Source: Zeimonas arvi
GTDB taxonomy: Bacteria; Pseudomonadota; Gammaproteobacteria; Burkholderiales; Burkholderiaceae_E
Length of the DNA: 64,000 nucleotides
NCBI RefSeq assembly: GCF_008039575.1
Contig: NZ_VDUY01000007.1
Span: 1 to 64,000, forward strand
Direction of reading: 5' to 3'
This document shows, piece after piece, positions 20,511-29,723 of the stretch (its first letter is position 1; every line of letters begins with the position of its first letter). The position numbers were made by a program, and so were the translations under genes. The notes beneath the pieces are model-generated. The model was not told the origin of the DNA. It saw only the letters and a list, made by a program, of their open reading frames with translations, and made no database searches.

Positions 20511-20831
20511 ATGATCAGGGTATCGGTGCTGTATCCGCGCACGGAAGGCGCGGGCTTCGACATGGACTACTACCGCAACAGCCACATGCCGATGGTGCTG
20601 CGGCGGGTGGGCGACGCCTGCAAGGGCGCCGCCATCGACGAGGGGCTCGCCGGCGGCATGCCGGGCGAGCCCGCCCCCTTTGTGGCGGTCGCGCACATGA
20701 TGTTCGACTCGGTCGAGGCCTTCGCCGCGGCCTTCACGCCGCATGCGCGGGAGATCATGGCCGACGTGGCGAACTACACCGCGATCCGGCCGATGGTGCA
20801 GATCGCCACGGTTCGCACGCTGACGCCCTGA
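20511..20831 (+). CDS. EthD family protein
   Basis: 106 aa. The pattern RVSVLYPRTEGAGFDMDYYR followed by NSHMPMVLRRVGD is the EthD ferredoxin-like fold (dimeric alpha-beta barrel), where 'D..YY...H.P' is the family mark. EthD was first found with ethyl-tert-butyl-ether degradation; most members have unknown roles in catabolic operons. SD GAGGAGG lies before ATG 20511. It is 65 bp after the SMP-30 gene. Confidence 0.82.
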   Translation: MIRVSVLYPRTEGAGFDMDYYRNSHMPMVLRRVGDACKGAAIDEGLAGGMPGEPAPFVAVAHMMFDSVEAFAAAFTPHAREIMADVANYTAIRPMVQIATVRTLTP

Positions 20832-20859
20832 GCCGGTCGTCGGCGTCCGGTCCGCCGGG

Positions 20860-21759
20860 TCAGGCCGCCGGGCGCGTGTCGCTGGCCAGCAGGTCGATCA
20901 GCTCGGGCACCGCGGCGCCGCCCAGGCCGGCGGCGACCGCGCCTTCCAGCGTCTGGCGGATGCCTTGCGCGGTGGCCATGCTCGCGCCCATCTCGCCGGC
21001 CATCGTCGTGTAGTAGCCGATGTCCTTCAGGGCGTTGGAAATGGAGAAGCGGAAGGCCGCGATCTCCTTCGACTCGATGTAGGGCCGCAGGCGCTCCAGC
21101 ACCACGCCGCCGCCGCCGCCCTTGGCCAGGACCTCCATGAACACGTGCGGATCCACGTCCGCGCGCTGCGCGCAGGCAGCCGCCTCGGCCAGCACCGCCG
21201 AGAAGCCCAGCGACACGTAGTTGTGCAGCAGCTTCATCCGGTGGCCTGCGCCGACCGGCCCCGCGTGCACGATGTTCTCGGCGAAGCAGGCCAACAGCGG
21301 GCGGATCTCGGCGAACAGCGCCGCCTCGCCGCCCACCAGCACGTTCAGCCGGCCTTCCGCGGCTTCCTTCGGGGTGCGGGTCATCGGCGCGTCGATGAAG
21401 CGGCCGCCGGCCTTCGCGACCGCGTCGGCGATCTTCAGCGTGGAGGAGGGGATCGCGGTCGAGCAGTCCACGATGAGGGTGCCCGGCCGCAGCGACGCGA
21501 GCAGGCCGCCGGCCTTGAACAGGACGCTCTCGACCTCGGGCGAGCCGGTCACGCACAGGATCACCACGTCGGACTCGGCGGCGAGCGCGGCGATCGCGGG
21601 CATGGGCCGCGCGCCCGCCGCGACCAGCGCATCGACCGGCTGGTTGCCCGGATGCTCGAGGAAAGCCAACGGATGGCCGTGCTTCACGATGTTGCTGGCG
21701 ATGCCGTGGCCCATCATCCCGATGCCGATCATGCCGATCCGCCTGGTGGCTGCGTTCAT
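20860..21759 (-). CDS. NAD(P)-dependent beta-hydroxyacid dehydrogenase (3-hydroxyisobutyrate dehydrogenase-like)
   Basis: 299-aa cytosolic oxidoreductase. The N-terminal Rossmann motif is IGMIGIGMMGHGIASNIVKH (GxGxMG). The substrate-site segment reads FIDAPMTRTPKEAAEGRLNV where the family has D-A-P-V-S-G-G, and the catalytic Lys lies in GAGHRMKLLHNYVSLGF. The change of the usual SGG to TRT suggests a substrate other than 3-hydroxyisobutyrate. Start ATG 21759. The converging EthD/SMP-30 genes and diverging LysE gene give no firm pathway. Confidence 0.85.
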   Translation of the reverse strand: MNAATRRIGMIGIGMMGHGIASNIVKHGHPLAFLEHPGNQPVDALVAAGARPMPAIAALAAESDVVILCVTGSPEVESVLFKAGGLLASLRPGTLIVDCSTAIPSSTLKIADAVAKAGGRFIDAPMTRTPKEAAEGRLNVLVGGEAALFAEIRPLLACFAENIVHAGPVGAGHRMKLLHNYVSLGFSAVLAEAAACAQRADVDPHVFMEVLAKGGGGGVVLERLRPYIESKEIAAFRFSISNALKDIGYYTTMAGEMGASMATAQGIRQTLEGAVAAGLGGAAVPELIDLLASDTRPAA

Positions 21760-21910
21760 TTCCGGGTCTCTCCCTTGGCGCTGTCGTGTTGGGCGCGCCG
21801 GCGGCCGGCGCCGCGCGCGAAGTCCGCACTTTAACGCCGCTGGAACGGCCGCACCGGCCACGCACCCGCTTCGCGCGATAATCCGGGCTCGTCCCCGCCT
21901 GCGTGCCCCG

Positions 21911-22534
21911 ATGCCCGTCGAGACCCTGTCCGCCTTCTTCGCCGCCTCCGTTCTGCTCGGCCTGTCGCCGGGACCGGACAACCTCTTCGTGATGATGCAA
22001 TCGGCCATGCACGGGCGGGCGGCCGGCCTGCGCGTGGTGCTGGGCCTGTGCACCGGCCTGCTCGTGCACACGGCGGCGGTCGCGGCTGGGCTCGCGGCGG
22101 TGTTCGCGGCCTCGGAGATCGCCTTCCAGGCCCTGAAGGCGGCGGGCGCGCTCTACCTGCTCTGGCTCGCCTGGCAGGCCTTCCGCGCTCCGGTCGATGC
22201 GCCCGCCGACGGCCGCGCGCCGCGGCTCGCCGGCTGGGCGCTCTACCGGCGCGGCGTGCTGATGAACCTGACCAATCCCAAGGTCTCGATCTTCTTCCTG
22301 GCCTTCCTGCCGCAGTTCGCCGATCCGGCGCGCGGGCCGCTGGCCGCGCAGATCGTGCTGCTCGGCGCGGTCTTCATCTTGGCCACGCTGCTCGTGTTCG
22401 GCGCCATCGCCTGGTTCGCCGGCTCGCTGGGCGGCTGGTTCGGGCGCTCGCGGGCCGCGCGCCGGGCCTTGAACCTGGCCGCCGGCACCGTGTTCGCCGC
22501 GCTCGCGGCCAGGCTTGCCTTCGTGCAGCGCTGA
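21911..22534 (+). CDS. LysE/RhtB family exporter
   Basis: 207-aa inner-membrane protein with six predicted helices. It has the family's N-terminal motif SPGPDNLFVMMQSAMHGRAA with GLRVVLGLCTGLLVHT, and the mid-protein RRGVLMNLTNPKVSIFFLAF. Members export amino acids such as homoserine, threonine or lysine; the substrate cannot be read from sequence. Start ATG 21911 gives a normal length. Confidence 0.88.
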   Translation: MPVETLSAFFAASVLLGLSPGPDNLFVMMQSAMHGRAAGLRVVLGLCTGLLVHTAAVAAGLAAVFAASEIAFQALKAAGALYLLWLAWQAFRAPVDAPADGRAPRLAGWALYRRGVLMNLTNPKVSIFFLAFLPQFADPARGPLAAQIVLLGAVFILATLLVFGAIAWFAGSLGGWFGRSRAARRALNLAAGTVFAALAARLAFVQR

Positions 22535-22575
22535 GTCTGGCGTGACCCTCGATCCCCAGCCCGACGGAGGCCCGC

Positions 22576-23922
22576 TTGTCCGCCGAAGCCCCCCGCATGG
22601 CGCCGATCGCCAGCCGGCAGCGCGTCTACGAAGTGCTCACCGGCGAGGACCAGGGGCGCGTGTGCAAGGACATTCCGGATTCGGCCTGTCGCGAGCAGCC
22701 GCGCAATTTCCTCACCCATGTGCTGAGCCTTGCGGCCACCAAGACCGCCGACGGGCTGGCCGACCCCAAGCTGGTGCTCGCCTGGCTGCTCGGCGCGACC
22801 GGCGCGCCCGCCTTCATGACCGGCCTGCTGGTGCCGATCCGCGAAGCGGGCGCCTTGCTGCCGCAGCTCGTGATCGCCGCGTCGATCCGCTCGCTGCCGG
22901 TGCGCAAGTGGGTCTGGGCGATCGGAAGCATCGTGCAGGGCGCGGCGGCGATCGGCGTGGGCCTGGCCGCCTTGCTGCTCCAGGGCGCCGCGGCCGGCTG
23001 GACGATCCTGGGCCTCCTGCTGATGCTGGCGCTGGCGCGAAGCGGCTGCTCGATCGCGCACAAGGACGTGCTGGGCAAGACGGTGTCGAAGTCCACGCGG
23101 GGCACGGTGACCGGCACGGCGGGCACCGCCTCCGCGATCGTGCTGCTGGGCTTCGGGATGCTGCTGGGCACCGGGCTGCTCGAGCGCTCGGTCGGCGTGA
23201 TCGCGATCGCGCTGGGCGTGGCCGGCCTGCTCTGGATCGGTGCGGGGCTGCTGTTCGCTTCGCTGGCCGAAGCGCCGGGCGCGACCGAGGGGGGCGGCAA
23301 CCCGCTCGCGGTGGCCGTCGCGCAGTTCGGGCTGCTGCGCCGCGATCCGCAACTCGCGCGATTCGTCGCGGTCCGCGGCCTGCTGCTCGCCACGACTTTG
23401 GCGCCGCCCTTCCTGGTGGCCATGGAGGGGCGCCGCGCCGGGATGCAGGCGGTGGGGCTGGGCGCCTTCGTGATCGCCTCCGCCCTCGCGGCGATCTCCA
23501 GCAGCTACGTGTGGGGCCGCCTGTCCGACGTGTCGAGCCGGCGGGTCATCATCATCGCGGGGCTGATCGGCGCCGCCGCGCTGCTGGCCGCGGCGGCGGT
23601 CGGCTCGGGGCTGGGCGAGCCGGTCGGGCTGAGCGTGGCGTCGCCGTTCGCGCTGCCGGTGCTGGTGTTCGCGCTGTCGATCGCCGAGCAGGGCATCCGC
23701 CTGGGTCGCACCACCCATGTCGTCGACATGGCCGACCCGGCGCGGCGCGGGGCCTACACGGCGTTGTCGAACACCATCACAGGCCTGCTGACGCTCGGTG
23801 CTGGCGCGTTCGGCCTGCTCGCGCACCGGACGGGGGAAGTGCCGCTGCTGCTGCTGTTCGCCGCGCTGGCGATTCTCGCGGTCTGGCTTGCGCACGGTCT
23901 CGAGGAAGTCCAGCAGGATTGA
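22576..23922 (+). CDS. Major facilitator superfamily transporter
   Basis: 448 aa with about ten to twelve hydrophobic segments. It lacks most classic MFS motifs but has RLSDVSSRRVIIIAGL, a version of the loop 2–3/8–9 motif. The first 45 residues are soluble and unusual (RVYEVLTGEDQGRVCKDIPD). I placed the start at TTG 22576, with GGAGG 6 nt upstream; ATG 22597 is the alternative and has a weaker ribosome site. The substrate is unknown. It converges on the LysR gene at 24007. Confidence 0.75.
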   Translation: MSAEAPRMAPIASRQRVYEVLTGEDQGRVCKDIPDSACREQPRNFLTHVLSLAATKTADGLADPKLVLAWLLGATGAPAFMTGLLVPIREAGALLPQLVIAASIRSLPVRKWVWAIGSIVQGAAAIGVGLAALLLQGAAAGWTILGLLLMLALARSGCSIAHKDVLGKTVSKSTRGTVTGTAGTASAIVLLGFGMLLGTGLLERSVGVIAIALGVAGLLWIGAGLLFASLAEAPGATEGGGNPLAVAVAQFGLLRRDPQLARFVAVRGLLLATTLAPPFLVAMEGRRAGMQAVGLGAFVIASALAAISSSYVWGRLSDVSSRRVIIIAGLIGAAALLAAAAVGSGLGEPVGLSVASPFALPVLVFALSIAEQGIRLGRTTHVVDMADPARRGAYTALSNTITGLLTLGAGAFGLLAHRTGEVPLLLLFAALAILAVWLAHGLEEVQQD

Positions 23923-24006
23923 ACCGGTCGCCCCGGCGGGTTCGACCCCCCGGGCGGATCGGCCTTGCGCGGGTGGACCGGTTTCGCCTGGGTGCCTCGG
24001 CCTCGG

Positions 24007-25002
24007 CTAGGCGGGCCGGTCTCGGCCAGCCGGCACGGGTGCGCCCGGGGCAGCGTGGCCGAGCTGCCCGGCGCGGGTGCGCAGCGACTCGGCCAGCAGC
24101 GCGGCGGCTGGCGTGGGGCGCGACCGGCGCCGGGTCACCAGCCCCAGCGTGCCGGCGTCGTCGCCCAGACGGAAGGGGAGCAAGCGAACGAAGCCCGCGC
24201 CCGCGTAATGGCGTGCCACGTCGCGCGACAGCGCGGCGAGCATGTCGGTCTCACGGGCAACGGTCACGGCCAGCAGCGTCGAGGCCGATTCCACGACGCG
24301 GACCGGCACGTCCAGCCCGGCCGAACGAAAGGCGGCGTCGATCCTGATGCGCAGCGGGCTGGCCGGCGGCGGCAGGATCCAGGCGAGCTCGGCCAGGCGC
24401 CGAAGGGTGAGTCGCCGCGCTGCGCCGAGCGGGTGATCGGGGCGGACGACGACATCGATCGGCTCGGGGCCCAGTGGCTCGAAGGCGAGCAGGTCGGTGT
24501 CGCTTCCCGAGGGGATCTGCCCGACCACGAAGTCGAGCTCGCCCCGGGCCAGCATGGGCACGAGGGTGGCGCTCGTTTCGGCGAGCACCGAGATCGCGAC
24601 GCGCGGGTGGCGGCGCAGCAGATCGGCGACCGCGGGCGCGGTCAGGCGGGGAATCGATCCGACCACCGCGCCGATCGCGACCTTCCCTTGCACGCCGAGG
24701 GCCGAGAGGGCGAGCGACTCGCGAGCGGCCGAGATCTCGCCCAGCGCGGCCTGGGCGTGGCGGATCATGATCCGGCCGTATTCGGTCGGGCGCAGCCCGC
24801 GCGCGCCGCGCTCGAACAGTTCCAGCCCGAGCAGGGCCTCGAGTTGGGCGAGCAGCTTGGTGGTGGCCGGCTGGGTGACGGACAGGGCCTCGGCGGCCCG
24901 CCGAAGGCTGCCGTGCTCCTCGAGCGCTTGCAGCAGCAGGAGGTGGCTCATCCGGAGCTGACGGCGCAGCTTCCACTCGGGGGGCAACTGGGGGAGGCTC
25001 AC
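24007..25002 (-). CDS. LysR-family regulator of the divergent TctC–PdxA2 unit
   Basis: 331 aa. The helix-turn-helix is at residues 17–75 (LLLLQALEEHGSLRRAAEAL, SVTQPATTKLLAQLEALLG), followed by an effector domain (about 105–310). It resembles the GbpR/CbbR-like group with an N-terminal extension of about 15 residues. The gene diverges from tctC with 138 bp between starts, and a perfect inverted repeat at 25020–25033 lies in that gap. Control of the divergent operon is inferred from this layout. Confidence 0.87.
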   Translation of the reverse strand: MSLPQLPPEWKLRRQLRMSHLLLLQALEEHGSLRRAAEALSVTQPATTKLLAQLEALLGLELFERGARGLRPTEYGRIMIRHAQAALGEISAARESLALSALGVQGKVAIGAVVGSIPRLTAPAVADLLRRHPRVAISVLAETSATLVPMLARGELDFVVGQIPSGSDTDLLAFEPLGPEPIDVVVRPDHPLGAARRLTLRRLAELAWILPPPASPLRIRIDAAFRSAGLDVPVRVVESASTLLAVTVARETDMLAALSRDVARHYAGAGFVRLLPFRLGDDAGTLGLVTRRRSRPTPAAALLAESLRTRAGQLGHAAPGAPVPAGRDRPA

Positions 25003-25019
25003 CTGGGCATTCCCTTGAG

Positions 25020-25033
25020 TGATAGGTCTATCA
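25020..25033. promoter_or_regulatory. Candidate LysR operator (TGATAG-GT-CTATCA)
   Basis: A perfect 6-bp inverted repeat with a 2-bp centre lies between the divergent lysR and tctC starts. It contains T-N11-A, the loose LysR-type recognition pattern, and a half-site-like TATCAG repeats at 25039–25044. A possible -10 (TTATAC, 25051–25056) follows for tctC. Confidence 0.55.
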
Positions 25034-25140
25034 GAACATATCAGTGGAGGTTATACAAAGCCTGTCCTAGGATCCGATTCGTGCCGCCCGCCCGCGACCT
25101 GCCGGGCGATGCCGAATCCGATGACCGACAGGAGACCTCG

Positions 25141-26151
25141 ATGAGCCTGAATCCGCTTCGCCGGCAACTGGTCCGCACATCGACTGCGGCCGCCGCCCTG
25201 GTCACCCTGTGCGCCTTGGGCGCGGTGGCCGTTCCCGTCGCGTCGGCGCAGGATTGGCCCGCCCGGCCCGTCAGGATCATGGTCGGCGCCTCGGCCGGCG
25301 GCGGCACCGACGTGATCGCCCGGCTCTTCGCCGAGAAGCTCTCCGAGTCGACCCGGCAGAGCTTCGTGGTCGAGAACCGGCCCGGCGCGTCCAACACGAT
25401 CGCCGCCGACCTCACGGCCAAGGCGCCCGCCGACGGCCACACGCTGCTGGTCGCCACGAACACCGGCCAGGCGATCGCGCCGCACCTGCTCAAGCTCGCC
25501 TATGACCCCCTGGCCAGCCTGGAGCCGATCGGCCTGATCGTCGTGGTGCCCAACGTGCTGCTGGTCAACCCGGCGGTTCCTGCAAGCGACGTCCGCAACC
25601 TGGTCGCGCTGATGAAGGCGTCGCCAGGCGGCTTCCGCTACGCGTCCTCCGGGGTCGGCAGCACGCAGCACCTGGCCGGAGAGGCCTTCGATCTCGCCGC
25701 GGGCACGCGCGCCACGCACGTGCCCTACAAGGGCAGCAGCCAGGCGCACGTGGACCTGATCGGCGGGCAGGTGCAGATGATGTTCGACACCACCTCGTCG
25801 TCCATGCCGCACATCAAGTCGGGCAAGCTGAGGGCGCTGGCAGTGATGTCGCCGCAGCGCTCGCCCGAGCTGCCCGACGTGCCGACGCTGGCCGAGGCCG
25901 GCCTGCCCGGCGTCGAGATGACGACCTGGTACGGAATGTTCGCCACCGGTGGCACGCCGCCGGCCGTGCTCGCGAAGCTGCGCGCCGAGTTCGAGCGTGC
26001 CATGGCCCTGCCCGAGGTGGCCGCCAGGCTGCGCTCGCTGGGCGGCGAGCCCGGCACGCTCGACGTCGAAGGCTTCGCGGCCTTCAATCGCGCCGAGTTC
26101 GAGCGCTTCGGCAAGCTGATCCGCGACGCGGGCGTGAAGGTGGAGAAATGA
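25141..26151 (+). CDS. Bug-family (TctC-type) periplasmic solute-binding protein
   Basis: 336 aa. A signal peptide (basic LRRQLVR, hydrophobic core about 14–32, cleavage near ASA-Q at 36) precedes the Bug fold: PVRIMVGASAGGGTDVIARL, NRPGASNTIAADLTAKAPAD and HVPYKGSSQAHVDLIGGQVQ. These receptors bind carboxylic acids or small organics for tripartite tricarboxylate transporters, but no tctA/tctB is in the window, as is common for Bug proteins in Burkholderiales. It overlaps pdxA2 by 4 nt (ATGA), so its ligand is likely the precursor of the PdxA2 substrate. Confidence 0.88.
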   Translation: MSLNPLRRQLVRTSTAAAALVTLCALGAVAVPVASAQDWPARPVRIMVGASAGGGTDVIARLFAEKLSESTRQSFVVENRPGASNTIAADLTAKAPADGHTLLVATNTGQAIAPHLLKLAYDPLASLEPIGLIVVVPNVLLVNPAVPASDVRNLVALMKASPGGFRYASSGVGSTQHLAGEAFDLAAGTRATHVPYKGSSQAHVDLIGGQVQMMFDTTSSSMPHIKSGKLRALAVMSPQRSPELPDVPTLAEAGLPGVEMTTWYGMFATGGTPPAVLAKLRAEFERAMALPEVAARLRSLGGEPGTLDVEGFAAFNRAEFERFGKLIRDAGVKVEK

Positions 26152-27128
26152 ACGCTGCCTGGCGCGCCAGGATAGGCGTGCTCACCGGCGATCCGGCCGG
26201 CATCGGCCCCGAGTTGCTCGCGAAGCTGCTCGCCGATCCGGCGTCGACCGCATCGGCCGACCTCGTCCTGCTGGGCGATCCCCGGGTGCTGGCGCAGGGC
26301 GGCGCCGTGACGGGCGTTACGCTGCCCGAGATCCCGGTTCTCGCGCCGATCGAGATGCCTGGCGAGGGCTGGCAGCCCGGCGCGATGAGCCGCGCCTGCG
26401 GCGATTACGTGCTCGCCTGCCTGCGCGCCGCGGCCGACGCGGTGCGCGCCGGGCAGATCGACGGCGTGCTGTTCGCGCCGCTGAACAAGGGCGCGATGCG
26501 ACTGGCGGGACTCGAGCACGAGGACGAGATGCGGCTGCTGCAGGCGCTGCTCGGCGTGGAGGGCTTCGTCTGCGAGTTCAACGTCACGGGCAGCCTCTGG
26601 ACCTCGCGGGTGACCTCGCACATGCCCCTGAAGGACGTCGCCGCGTCGATCACCGCCGACGGCGTTCGCGACGCCGTGCGGATCATCGACCGCAGCCTGC
26701 GCGACGCTGGCCTGGGGAGGCCCCGTATCGGCATTGCGGCGCTCAACCCGCACGCCGGCGACGGCGGCACCATGGGGCGAGAGGAAATCGACATCATCGG
26801 ACCCGCGGTCGAGTCGGTGCGGAGCGAGGGCATCGACGCCCGCGGCCCGATGCCGGCCGACACGATCTTCGTGGGCGCGCGCCGCGGCGACTACGACGCG
26901 GTGGTATCGATGTACCACGACCAGGGCCAGATCGCGATGAAGCTGATGGGCTTCGAGTCCGGCGTGACCGTGCTCGGCGGCCTGCCGGTGCCGTTCACGA
27001 CCTGCGCGAGCGGGACGGCCTTCGACATCGTCGGCAAGGGGGTCGCCAACGCGGAGGGCCTGAGGCAGGCGCTCGCAATCAACGTGCGGATGGCGAGCGC
27101 GAAGCGGGCGGCGCCGGCGCGCGGCTGA
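26148..27128 (+). CDS. PdxA family dehydrogenase (PdxA2-like)
   Basis: 326 aa, NAD- and metal-dependent oxidative decarboxylase fold. TGDPAGIGPELLAKLL opens the domain, and the three metal-binding His are in TSHMPLKD, NPHAGDGGTMGREE and MYHDQGQIAMKLMGF. True PdxA works in pyridoxal-phosphate synthesis. This copy is coupled to a Bug receptor and a LysR gene, which points to the PdxA2 branch that oxidises 4-phospho-sugar acids (4-phospho-D-threonate/erythronate) in catabolism. The kinase partner expected for that route (DUF1537) is not nearby, so the substrate is open. Confidence 0.82.
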   Translation: MNAAWRARIGVLTGDPAGIGPELLAKLLADPASTASADLVLLGDPRVLAQGGAVTGVTLPEIPVLAPIEMPGEGWQPGAMSRACGDYVLACLRAAADAVRAGQIDGVLFAPLNKGAMRLAGLEHEDEMRLLQALLGVEGFVCEFNVTGSLWTSRVTSHMPLKDVAASITADGVRDAVRIIDRSLRDAGLGRPRIGIAALNPHAGDGGTMGREEIDIIGPAVESVRSEGIDARGPMPADTIFVGARRGDYDAVVSMYHDQGQIAMKLMGFESGVTVLGGLPVPFTTCASGTAFDIVGKGVANAEGLRQALAINVRMASAKRAAPARG

Positions 27129-27186
27129 GCGGGGCTCGGCGCGCCGCCGTGGCGGGCGAGGCGACCTCGGTTACCATCGCAATCGA

Positions 27187-27216
27187 ATCGCGGGCCTCGG
27201 GCCCGCGATCCTTTTT
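27187..27216 (+). terminator. Intrinsic terminator after pdxA2
   Basis: A 10-bp GC-rich perfect stem (ATCGCGGGCC/GGCCCGCGAT, 3-nt loop) is followed by CC and five T, 58 bp after pdxA2 and before benE. It separates the catabolic unit from the transporter. Confidence 0.85.
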
Positions 27217-27250
27217 GCATGGCGCCCCGCGTCGACCCCGAATCCCGCCC

Positions 27251-28453
27251 GTGAGCCCCTTCGCATCCGTGAATCACCCGAGAAGCTTCTGGCGCGACCT
27301 GTCGATGCCGGCGATCGTGGCCGGCTTCGTCACCGTGCTGGTCGGCTTCACCAGCTCGGCGGTGATCGTGTTCGAGGCGGCGCGCGCGCTGGGCGCCAAC
27401 GAGGCGCAGATCGCCTCGTGGATGTGGGCGCTGGGCCTCGGGATGGGGCTGACCTGCATCGTGCCGTCGCTGCGCTGGCGGGTGCCGGTGGTCACGGCCT
27501 GGTCCACGCCGGGCGCCGCGATGCTGATCACCGGCGCGGCCGGTGTGCCGCTGGATCAGGCGATCGGCGCCTTCATCGTGTCGGCGGTACTGATCGCAGT
27601 GAGCGGATTCTCGGGCTGGTTCGAGCGGGCGATGAACCGGATCCCGATCGCCCTGGCCTCGGCGATGCTGGCCGGCGTCCTGCTTCGCTTCGGGATCGAG
27701 GCCTTCGCGTCGATGCAGACCCGTTTCGGGCTGGTGTTCGCGATGTTCGCGGCCTGGCTGCTGGGCCGCAGGCTCTGGCCGCGCTACGCGGTGGTGCTCG
27801 CGCTGGCGGTCGGCGTGGCGATCGCGGCGCTGGGCGGCGACCTGCGCACCGGCGCGCTGCGCCTGGAAATGGCGGCGCCGGTCTGGACCACGCCTTCGCT
27901 GTCGCTGGCGGCGATCGTCGGCATCGCGCTGCCGCTCTATGTCGTCACGATGGCCTCGCAGAACATGCCGGGCGTGGCGGTGATCCGCGCGTCGGGCTAC
28001 ACGGTGCCGATCTCGCCGGTGATCGGCTGGACTGGCGTGGCCACGTTGCTGCTGGCGCCCTTCGGCGGCTACGCGCTGAACCTGGCGGCGATCACCGCCG
28101 CGATCTGCATGGGGCCGGAAGCCCACGAGGATCGCTCGCGCCGCTACGTGGCCTCGGTCGCAGCCGGCTGCTTCTACCTGCTGATCGGGCTGTTCGGCGC
28201 CACCGTGACCGCGGTGTTCGCCGCTTTCCCCAGGGAACTGATCATGGCCATCGCCGGCCTGGCGCTGCTCGGGACGATCGGCAACGGGCTGGCCGCGGCG
28301 GTCGCCGACGAGCGCCAGCGCGAGCCGGCCCTCGTCACCTTCCTGGTCACCGCCTCGGGCCTCACGCTGGCCGGGATCGGCTCGGCCTTCTGGGGGCTGG
28401 TGGCCGGCCTGCTCACGCTGCTGGTGCTGACGCTGCGCAGGCGCGGCGCGTGA
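27251..28453 (+). CDS. benE: BenE family benzoate/aromatic-acid transporter
   Basis: 400-aa inner-membrane protein with about twelve helices. BenE landmarks are MPAIVAGFVTVLVGFTSSAV, SWMWALGLGMGLTCI, AWSTPGAAML and MASQNMPGVAVIRASGY. It likely imports benzoate or a related acid with H+. I used GTG 27251; the frame stays open upstream only through the terminator. ATG 27305 is a shorter alternative that would cut the N terminus to the first helix. No benzoate catabolic genes are in the window, so the substrate is inferred from family alone. Confidence 0.85.
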   Translation: MSPFASVNHPRSFWRDLSMPAIVAGFVTVLVGFTSSAVIVFEAARALGANEAQIASWMWALGLGMGLTCIVPSLRWRVPVVTAWSTPGAAMLITGAAGVPLDQAIGAFIVSAVLIAVSGFSGWFERAMNRIPIALASAMLAGVLLRFGIEAFASMQTRFGLVFAMFAAWLLGRRLWPRYAVVLALAVGVAIAALGGDLRTGALRLEMAAPVWTTPSLSLAAIVGIALPLYVVTMASQNMPGVAVIRASGYTVPISPVIGWTGVATLLLAPFGGYALNLAAITAAICMGPEAHEDRSRRYVASVAAGCFYLLIGLFGATVTAVFAAFPRELIMAIAGLALLGTIGNGLAAAVADERQREPALVTFLVTASGLTLAGIGSAFWGLVAGLLTLLVLTLRRRGA

Positions 28454-28487
28454 GCGCCGCAGAGCCCGACTTCAACAGGATTCCGCC

Positions 28488-29723
28488 ATGACCGCCACGC
28501 AACACGTCAATCCTGCGCCCGCCCTGCTGGCGCCCGAACTGCTGCCGGCCGAGTCGCCCGAGGCGCTCGGCCTGTCGTCGCGCGCGCTGGCCCGCGCGGG
28601 CGACGCGCTGCGCGCCGAGATCGCGCGCGGGCGCCTGCCTGGCGCGGTCGCGCTGATCGCCCGTCATGGTCGCGTCGGCTGGTTCGAGGCCTTCGGGCGG
28701 CTCGGGCCCGACGCCGACACGCCGATGACGCGCGACGCGATCTTCCGCATCTACTCGATGACCAAGCCGCTCGTGTCGCTGGCGGCGATGATGCTGGTGG
28801 AGGAGGGCAGGCTGATGCTCGACGACCCGCTCGAGCGCCACCTGCCCGAGTTCGCCGCGCAGATGGTGGGCCGCCCCGACGCGGCGGCGCCCGACGGCCT
28901 GCGGCGCGAGCCGCTGCCGCGGCCGATCACGCTGCAGGATCTGCTGCGCCACACCTCGGGGATGACCTACGAGTTCCTGGGCGACGATGCGGTGCACCGG
29001 GCCTATCAGCAGGCGAAGCTGAGCGACCCGCGCCGCACGAATGCGCAGCTCTGCGCCGTGCTGGCAGGCCTGCCGCTGCTGCACGCACCGGGCGAGCGCT
29101 GGGGGTATGGCCGCTCCACCGACGTGCTGGGGCGAGTGATCGAGGTCGTCTCGGGCGTCCCGCTCGGCGAATTCCTGCGCGAGCGGATCCTGGGCCCGCT
29201 GGGGATGGTGGACACTGCCTTCCACGTCGCGCCCGGCCAGCATCACCGGATCGCCGAGCCGTACCCGGTGGACCCGGACACCGGCGAAGCGGTTCGCCTG
29301 CTCGACCCGCGGAGCCGGCCCGCGCTCGAGATGGGCGGCGGCGGACTGATGTCCACCGCGGCCGACTACCTGCGCTTCCTGCAGATGATGCTCGACGGCG
29401 GACGGTCCGGCGATCGCCGCCTGGTGAGCCGCAAGACGGTCGAGCTGATGACCGCTGACCACCTTGGCGGCATCGCGGCCGACTCGCCGCTGCTCCCGGC
29501 CGGCCACGGCTTCGGGCTCGGCTTCGCGGTGCGCAAGCAGGCGGGGCTGGCGACGGCGCCTGGTTCGGTCGGCCAGTATTTCTGGGGCGGCATCGCGGCC
29601 ACGACCTTCTGGGTGGACCCGAAGGAAGGCATGGCCGCGATCCTTCTCGCGCAGGCGCCCGGTCGCCGGGACTATCTCCGGCAACTGTTCCGGGCGCTGG
29701 CCTACGCGGCGATCGACGATTAG
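28488..29723 (+). CDS. Serine hydrolase of the beta-lactamase (class C-like)/EstB esterase family
   Basis: 411 aa. The nucleophile motif SMTK (Ser90–Lys93, SxxK) is preceded by AIFRIY. The Tyr motif is WGYGRSTDVLG, where class C enzymes have YSN. The KTG/HTG box is replaced by QYFWGGIAATTFWVD. This pattern matches EstB-like esterases of Burkholderia rather than true beta-lactamases. There is no signal peptide, so it is probably cytoplasmic. It ends where the converging tctC gene ends (overlapping stops). Confidence 0.87.
   Translation: MTATQHVNPAPALLAPELLPAESPEALGLSSRALARAGDALRAEIARGRLPGAVALIARHGRVGWFEAFGRLGPDADTPMTRDAIFRIYSMTKPLVSLAAMMLVEEGRLMLDDPLERHLPEFAAQMVGRPDAAAPDGLRREPLPRPITLQDLLRHTSGMTYEFLGDDAVHRAYQQAKLSDPRRTNAQLCAVLAGLPLLHAPGERWGYGRSTDVLGRVIEVVSGVPLGEFLRERILGPLGMVDTAFHVAPGQHHRIAEPYPVDPDTGEAVRLLDPRSRPALEMGGGGLMSTAADYLRFLQMMLDGGRSGDRRLVSRKTVELMTADHLGGIAADSPLLPAGHGFGLGFAVRKQAGLATAPGSVGQYFWGGIAATTFWVDPKEGMAAILLAQAPGRRDYLRQLFRALAYAAIDD

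Noticed and set aside
28488-29723. Beta-lactamase resistance gene
   Set aside because: The YxN and KTG-type boxes are altered and there is no signal peptide, which fits an EstB-like esterase better.
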